A DNA stretch of 8,650 nucleotides from Bryobacterales bacterium (GTDB taxonomy: Bacteria; Cyanobacteriota; Vampirovibrionia; Obscuribacterales; Obscuribacteraceae). Positions 5,320 through 8,650 of this stretch are shown here, piece by piece. The notes under the pieces are model-generated. The model ran no database searches. It was not told the DNA's origin and saw nothing but the letters and a program-made list of their open reading frames with translations. Every line of letters starts with the position of its first letter. Position 1 is the first letter of the stretch. Location: positions 1 through 8,650 of the forward strand of contig CAJCHQ010000691.1 of assembly GCA_903970295.1 (NCBI GenBank). Reading direction: 5' to 3'. A program made the translations under genes and the position numbers.

Positions 5320-6414
5320 ATGTTTGATCGAGATGAAATTGCGACGGCCGTGGGATCTCTTGAGACAGCCGGTTCCAAACTCTTGTGCGATGTGAGGGCG
5401 CATTTAGGCAACAACGTGTCGGTTGCCACTGACAGTAGCGCAAATATTGGCTCACGCATGCTGGCTGGTGCTGAACTTGGTGTCGAGACCGTAGCGGCTG
5501 CAGCCATCGCATACGGGCTGAGCAGATTCAGAATATCGCGCTTTTCTAATGTCGAGCGCGATGCAAGCATCCTGATTGATGAAACTACTCAAACGATTAC
5601 AGCGGCTCGACAAGCGATCGCAGGGGATAAATCTCCGGCAGTCTCCGCAGCCGGAGAAAGTCGCTCCCTGGTTCAAACAATTTTGGATGCGCGACCAACT
5701 AACCCCGCACCGCCCGCAGTGCCCGCAGTGCCCGAGGGCGGTCCTGAGCATTTATCACCGGCAAAAAAATCTCTCCAGGCTGCGGTTGCTGATAGCGCAC
5801 GAGTGCGTAGACAAATTCAGAGTCGCATTTTTCAAATTGAACACCGAGTAGATAATGGTCACTACCACTACAGCTCCGCCTTTCCCGTTAATGACCGGTA
5901 CCTTGTGGGCGCCTACCATGGTGTAGCAGGCGCGAAACCGAAGACCGAATTCAGAGCCTACGATTTTCGCCGCAGGACACTAGAACTGAGACTGTTGGAT
6001 AGCGATCCAATCAAAGACATCGCCTTGTATGAAGCGCGCGATCCCTTTTTCAGGTTTGAACCTTTTGGGCGTTTTAAAGGAGAGGCTGCCCGTCGTGACT
6101 TAATGGGCGCCGTCGGCTTCCATGACGGTAAATTACAAATCAGGCCAGGCACATACGCTTCCTTGCGCGAGGTTGATTTCGACTCATCGTATGAGGCACC
6201 ACCCCAATTGTGCCACTGGATTTTTGCCAAAGCGGAGCACGGAATGTCGGGCGGCCCCATTTTAAATTCCGATTTAAAATTTGTGGGGATGGTTCGTGGC
6301 GGAGACCCTCAACCAGCTGTATACAATGGCCGCGAGATGAAACTCGACATGACGATGGGAGCAACAGCTGACGATATAGCCACATTTGTCAATTCATATG
6401 TGGATCGGGCGTAG
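5320..6414 (+). CDS. Trypsin-like serine protease (S1/Trypsin_2 fold)
   Basis: The 364-aa protein starts at ATG 5320 with GAGGTGAT (5307-5314) at good spacing. The C-terminal half (about 183-360) shows the triad of trypsin-like peptidases: His200 in VGAYHGVAG, Asp233 in DPIKDIALYEA and Ser310 in AEHGMSGGPIL, the G-x-S-G-G-P signature. Other landmarks are FPVNDRYLVGAYH at the entry strand and FVGMVRGG after the serine. The N-terminal half lacks a cleavable signal. A moderately hydrophobic stretch, VETVAAAAIAYGLSRF (55-70), could anchor it in a membrane. A Pro/Ala linker (129-139, a duplicated 9-bp CCCGCAGTG) separates it from a helical segment (145-172). It is likely a regulatory or quality-control endopeptidase; no PDZ domain follows. 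The gene is monocistronic, 266 bp after the previous gene. Confidence 0.85.
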   Translation: MFDRDEIATAVGSLETAGSKLLCDVRAHLGNNVSVATDSSANIGSRMLAGAELGVETVAAAAIAYGLSRFRISRFSNVERDASILIDETTQTITAARQAIAGDKSPAVSAAGESRSLVQTILDARPTNPAPPAVPAVPEGGPEHLSPAKKSLQAAVADSARVRRQIQSRIFQIEHRVDNGHYHYSSAFPVNDRYLVGAYHGVAGAKPKTEFRAYDFRRRTLELRLLDSDPIKDIALYEARDPFFRFEPFGRFKGEAARRDLMGAVGFHDGKLQIRPGTYASLREVDFDSSYEAPPQLCHWIFAKAEHGMSGGPILNSDLKFVGMVRGGDPQPAVYNGREMKLDMTMGATADDIATFVNSYVDRA

Positions 6415-6571
6415 GGGCAGTGCTGGCGCGGAGCAGTTCTTGTGTGGTTCCAGCAAGGTCGTTAACTCCCTGCGCATTTCAAGGAATTTCAAACTCGCCA
6501 GCCCATAAGCGGCCAAGAATTTCGTCGAGAAGTGCAGGTAGTTTTTGTGATTTTTCAGAGAAACCGGGCAT
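6389..6571 (-). pseudogene. Small reading frame interrupted by one TGA (30 + 29 codons)
   Basis: On the minus strand an ATG at 6571 opens MPGFSEKSQKLPALLDEILG then RLWAGEFEIP and a TGA (6481-6479). The same frame continues NAQGVNDLAGTTQELLRAST then APTPDPHMN to a second TGA (6391-6389). Both halves have a natural, amphipathic-helix composition. A TGA in place of CGA or AGA would explain the break. It overlaps the 3' end of the protease gene by 26 bp and lies divergent to the zinc-ribbon gene. There is no clear ribosome site. It may be a small decayed gene, a genuine 30-aa protein, or chance; the family is unknown. Confidence 0.3.
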
Positions 6572-6601
6572 AACTCAGTCAGCCAGGAGTAACTTATACC
6601 T

Positions 6602-7504
6602 ATGACAGCCACGAGACTAAGACCCAGGTCGAAAAATCGTATCAAAAATATCGAGGATGTAATCGAACCGGCTCCAATAAGGCGGGCATCTCTGGCCAAA
6701 GCCTTCCCGGAAATCGCTATCGAGTGGTATCACAAGAAAAATTGTGGCTGGGGACCGGAAGATTTTAATTACGCTTCCAATGTCAAAGTCTGGTGGCAGT
6801 GTTCGAACGACAAAAATCACATCTATGCTGCAACCATCACAAATCGGACTGGCCGCCAGTCCGGCTGCATGATTTGCAACGTTGGCGTAAGCACCGATCT
6901 GAGTGACTATCCCGACGCCCTGGCGCAATTTGACCGCAGCAAAAACAAGGGTGTTGATCCTCACAAAATCACCTGGCACGCTCGCTATCATTGGAAATGC
7001 CCGGTAGCACCCGATCACGTATGGGAATCGACATTTAACCGCAGACATGGTGAGCGCTGTCCGTTCTGCAAAAAAGCGAAACTATCAGAAACAAATTGCC
7101 TTGCTAATCTGCCCGAACTAGCTAAAATGCTGCATCCAACAAAAAACGGAAAATGGAACGCGCAAAATTTGCGCATCGCCGAAACCCGTCGGGTCTGGTG
7201 GAAATGTCCAGAAGGTCCAGACCATGAATGGCGGGCGCTTATTACAACCAAGACCTATGGCTCCTTGGGCTGCCCATTTTGTAACGGCAACAAAATTTCA
7301 ATCACAAACTGTCTCAAGACTCTATATCCGAAAATAGCTAAAGAGTGGCATCCAACTAAAAATAAGTCGAAGACACCGCTCAATGTTTACGGTTCAACCG
7401 CTGACAAATACTGGTGGCTGTGCAAAAAGGGCCATGAATGGTTTCAAGCCGTGCAAATCCGAACGGTGCGCGGCGCAAATTGCCCAGAATGTAGGCGAGG
7501 ATAA
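6602..7504 (+). CDS. Four-repeat treble-clef zinc-ribbon protein (DUF4379 type)
   Basis: The 300-aa protein consists of a basic N-terminal tail (1-25) and four repeats of about 65 residues. Each reads roughly [LY]P-x-[IL]-A-x-[EM]-[WL]-HPTKN ... WW-x-C-x5-H-x-W ... G-C-P-x-C. Zinc ligands are C67/H73/C89/C92, C133/H139/C153/C156, C202/H208/C224/C227 and C274/H278/C294/C297; the last has C-x3-H. Every set is complete, so four zinc sites are expected. Proteins with this domain are often linked to endonuclease (Vsr/HNH-like) domains and probably bind nucleic acid, but no nuclease domain is present here and the biochemical role is not established. The start ATG 6602 has AGGAG (6585-6589) at a rather long 12-nt spacing. 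The protein ends directly after the last knuckle (CPECRRG). A broken homologue lies at 1113-1482. Confidence 0.85.
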   Translation: MTATRLRPRSKNRIKNIEDVIEPAPIRRASLAKAFPEIAIEWYHKKNCGWGPEDFNYASNVKVWWQCSNDKNHIYAATITNRTGRQSGCMICNVGVSTDLSDYPDALAQFDRSKNKGVDPHKITWHARYHWKCPVAPDHVWESTFNRRHGERCPFCKKAKLSETNCLANLPELAKMLHPTKNGKWNAQNLRIAETRRVWWKCPEGPDHEWRALITTKTYGSLGCPFCNGNKISITNCLKTLYPKIAKEWHPTKNKSKTPLNVYGSTADKYWWLCKKGHEWFQAVQIRTVRGANCPECRRG

Positions 7505-7602
7505 ACACCGCTCGCTAGTCAGCGAACTGTTCAATTCCGAAGTCCGGGTGAATGATAGGGATGGCTGGTCTAGGGTTTGCCTATTTGGCGCTTCAAAACC
7601 GG

Positions 7603-7896
7603 CTATAACAGCTGAATTTTTATTGAGATAATCTTTCTCTGGAGGTTCAACAGGTCTTGCTGAAGGAACGCTCGCCTCTTCAATGCGGCGTTGATATCAC
7701 GATCGAGGTCTGCGAGATTCCGCTTCATTTCGGACTCTTGGGATAGGAGTTGTTTTTCTTCATCGAGGCGCCTGTTATGTGCGTCTTGTTGTTGCCATCG
7801 AATAAAGGCATCATCTTCCGGTGACGCCATCGTCAATGTTGGGCTGCTAAGCAAGCAAAAACTGGCTAACAGCATTGCTTTTATCGGTGTGACCAT
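7603..7896 (-). CDS. Exported short coiled-coil protein (97 aa)
   Basis: A signal peptide (MVTPIKAMLLASFCLLSSPT, ending near LTMA, about 1-24) is followed by a mature part of about 73 residues. This is rich in Glu, Arg, Gln and Leu and has heptad-like spacing (RRLDEEKQLLSQESEMKRNL, then DLLNLQRKIISIKIQLL), so it is probably a single long helix forming a coiled coil in the periplasm or outside. The ATG at 7896 overlaps the TGA stop of the upstream gene by one base (TGATG), with an AGAAAAGG site before it. A GTG one codon upstream (7899) is also possible. The overlap implies translational coupling and a shared function or stoichiometry with the 205-aa exported protein. No family recognised. Confidence 0.75.
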   Translation of the reverse strand: MVTPIKAMLLASFCLLSSPTLTMASPEDDAFIRWQQQDAHNRRLDEEKQLLSQESEMKRNLADLDRDINAALKRRAFLQQDLLNLQRKIISIKIQLL

Positions 7897-8513
7897 CACC
7901 TTTTCTTCTCGGCCGTAAAATCGAGATCCACCGGATGATCAGGTGTATCGAGCGCGCAATACTCCGCCGTTACCGGAACCGATTTATCGACTTCTTCGAA
8001 CTTTAGCCCACTAACCCAGATTTCGCCTGGTCCTGAGAGCATGACTCCGAACGCGATTTCCTCGCTTGCTGCGGGAATATCCAGAACCACCGCATAATTC
8101 TTCCAATCGGTTGTGCCAGTAACTGACCGCTTGCTCATATTATCGAAACTGAGAACTTTGCCGTTTGATGCGTCTGCTCGCATCCAAAAAGCTGAGTGGA
8201 CCGTAACATCTGCGGTTTTCATAAAACCGCTCAATTTCATGCGCTTGCCACGATACCGAGTGCTTTCGAAAGTCTGCATAACGGTGCCGAATCCCGTCGC
8301 ATCACCAGCAGGTGATACCTTTTTGGACTCGAACTTGAGATAAGCTATCTTTGCACCATCATGCGTTTCTTGATCGTCTACTCCCCAACTATAGTTGTAA
8401 GGGGCATCTCCTTTGAGAAACCATCCTGACGTGTCCGCATTCGCGGCAACGGGAAAGTTGAGCGCAGAAAAGGCGAAGATAATTGCAAGCGTCGGCAATT
8501 TTAAGTCAAACAT
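7896..8513 (-). CDS. Exported jelly-roll (carbohydrate-binding-like) domain protein (205 aa)
   Basis: A signal peptide (1-26, ending VAANA) is followed by one beta-rich domain. It carries the conserved stretches MQTFESTRYRGKRMKLSGFM, SAFWMRADAS, LSFDNMSKRSVTGTTDWKNY, AVVLDIPAASEEIAFGVMLS and GEIWVSGLKFEEV. This series (YRGKR, FWMR, FDNM, GTTDW, GxGxxWV) is, to my recollection, shared with a domain found alone or attached to bacterial regulators and peptidases, and resembles galactose-binding-like jelly rolls. The substrate is not known. The C-terminus (EYCALDTPDHPVDLDF) is a short unconserved tail with one Cys. Start ATG 8513 follows no strong ribosome site. It is the first gene of a two-gene minus-strand operon, overlapping the coiled-coil gene by one base. 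Confidence 0.8.
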   Translation of the reverse strand: MFDLKLPTLAIIFAFSALNFPVAANADTSGWFLKGDAPYNYSWGVDDQETHDGAKIAYLKFESKKVSPAGDATGFGTVMQTFESTRYRGKRMKLSGFMKTADVTVHSAFWMRADASNGKVLSFDNMSKRSVTGTTDWKNYAVVLDIPAASEEIAFGVMLSGPGEIWVSGLKFEEVDKSVPVTAEYCALDTPDHPVDLDFTAEKKR

Positions 8514-8528
8514 AAAGCATGCAGTCTC

Positions 8529-8556
8529 GCGCGGGATAAACCGCGCAATTATCCCA
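8529..8556 (-). promoter_or_regulatory. Extended -10 promoter and overlapping inverted repeats upstream of the exported pair
   Basis: On the minus strand TGG-GATAAT (8556-8548) fits an extended -10 (TG-n-hexamer) about 35 bp before the ATG at 8513; no good -35 is seen, as is usual for that class. Two mutually exclusive stems overlap it: GCGCGG/CCGCGC (8529-8534 with 8541-8546) and GGGATAA/TTATCCC (8533-8539 with 8549-8555). The repeats could bind a regulator or fold in the short leader. Beyond 8560 to the window end I see no gene. Confidence 0.4.
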
Positions 8557-8650
8557 TACAGGTGTTTTATCCTGCAGCTGACTCCATGGGACTGTCGTGA
8601 AAACAGTTAAAAAAACTCCGGGAAGGTTGTCATTTTCAGAAGATCTGTTC

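Noticed and set aside
5244..5570. Minus-strand 108-codon frame over the protease start
   Set aside because: It is antisense to the protease N-terminus, which has a good ribosome site and complete catalytic residues downstream.
6617..7048. Minus-strand 143-codon open frame
   Set aside because: It lies wholly antisense to the well-supported zinc-ribbon gene, and its composition is not protein-like.
1..8650. tRNA, rRNA, transposase or integrase genes
   Set aside because: I looked for cloverleaf-like stretches, conserved rRNA words and DDE/recombinase motifs and saw none; no insertion-sequence ends flanked by target duplications were recognised.

Overview
This is a bacterial window of roughly 50% GC. 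It is loosely packed, with many single-gene units, long spacers and several gene remnants, which suggests an accessory or slowly decaying region rather than a core operon. There is no rRNA, tRNA, CRISPR array, transposase or integrase. Taxonomy cannot be fixed from the sequence. The mix of a prokaryotic glutamate-receptor-like channel, secreted small proteins, a trypsin-like protease and multi-repeat zinc-ribbon proteins would suit a large-genome environmental bacterium. A Vampirovibrionia (Obscuribacterales-like) lineage is my low-confidence guess.

Left part (1-1500): the start of a minus-strand gene cut by the edge; a small minus-strand hypothetical gene (181-501); a heptanucleotide tandem array (630-685); a small plus-strand hypothetical gene with a GTG start (768-1064); and a broken treble-clef zinc-ribbon gene (about 1113-1482). 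The zinc-binding residues of that broken gene are split over different reading frames.

Middle (1574-5053): a signal-peptide-bearing, ionotropic-glutamate-receptor-like channel with substrate-binding lobes and two membrane helices, whose K+ filter and one ligand residue are missing (1574-2794); a convergent minus-strand esterase of the LpqC/PHB-depolymerase type (2897-4138); a 396-bp spacer rich in TGTCGGGA-like sites; and an acidic 172-aa protein of unknown function (4535-5053). A 48-bp piece of this last gene, interrupted by a stop, lies directly behind the channel gene. A 17-bp identical piece of the channel gene lies in front of the 172-aa gene. The pattern suggests an old duplication of a channel + unknown-gene pair in which each copy kept a different member.

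Right part (5320-8650): a trypsin-like serine protease with complete His/Asp/Ser (5320-6414); a small minus-strand reading frame interrupted by TGA (6389-6571); an intact four-repeat zinc-ribbon protein (6602-7504), which is the intact relative of the broken gene on the left; and a minus-strand, translationally coupled pair of exported proteins (8513 to 7603), namely a jelly-roll/carbohydrate-binding-like protein followed by a short coiled-coil protein. A plausible extended -10 promoter precedes this pair.

I see no multi-gene pathway. The genes look like independent envelope, secretion and nucleic-acid-binding functions. The most informative signals are the traces of duplication and decay and the altered pore of the channel protein.
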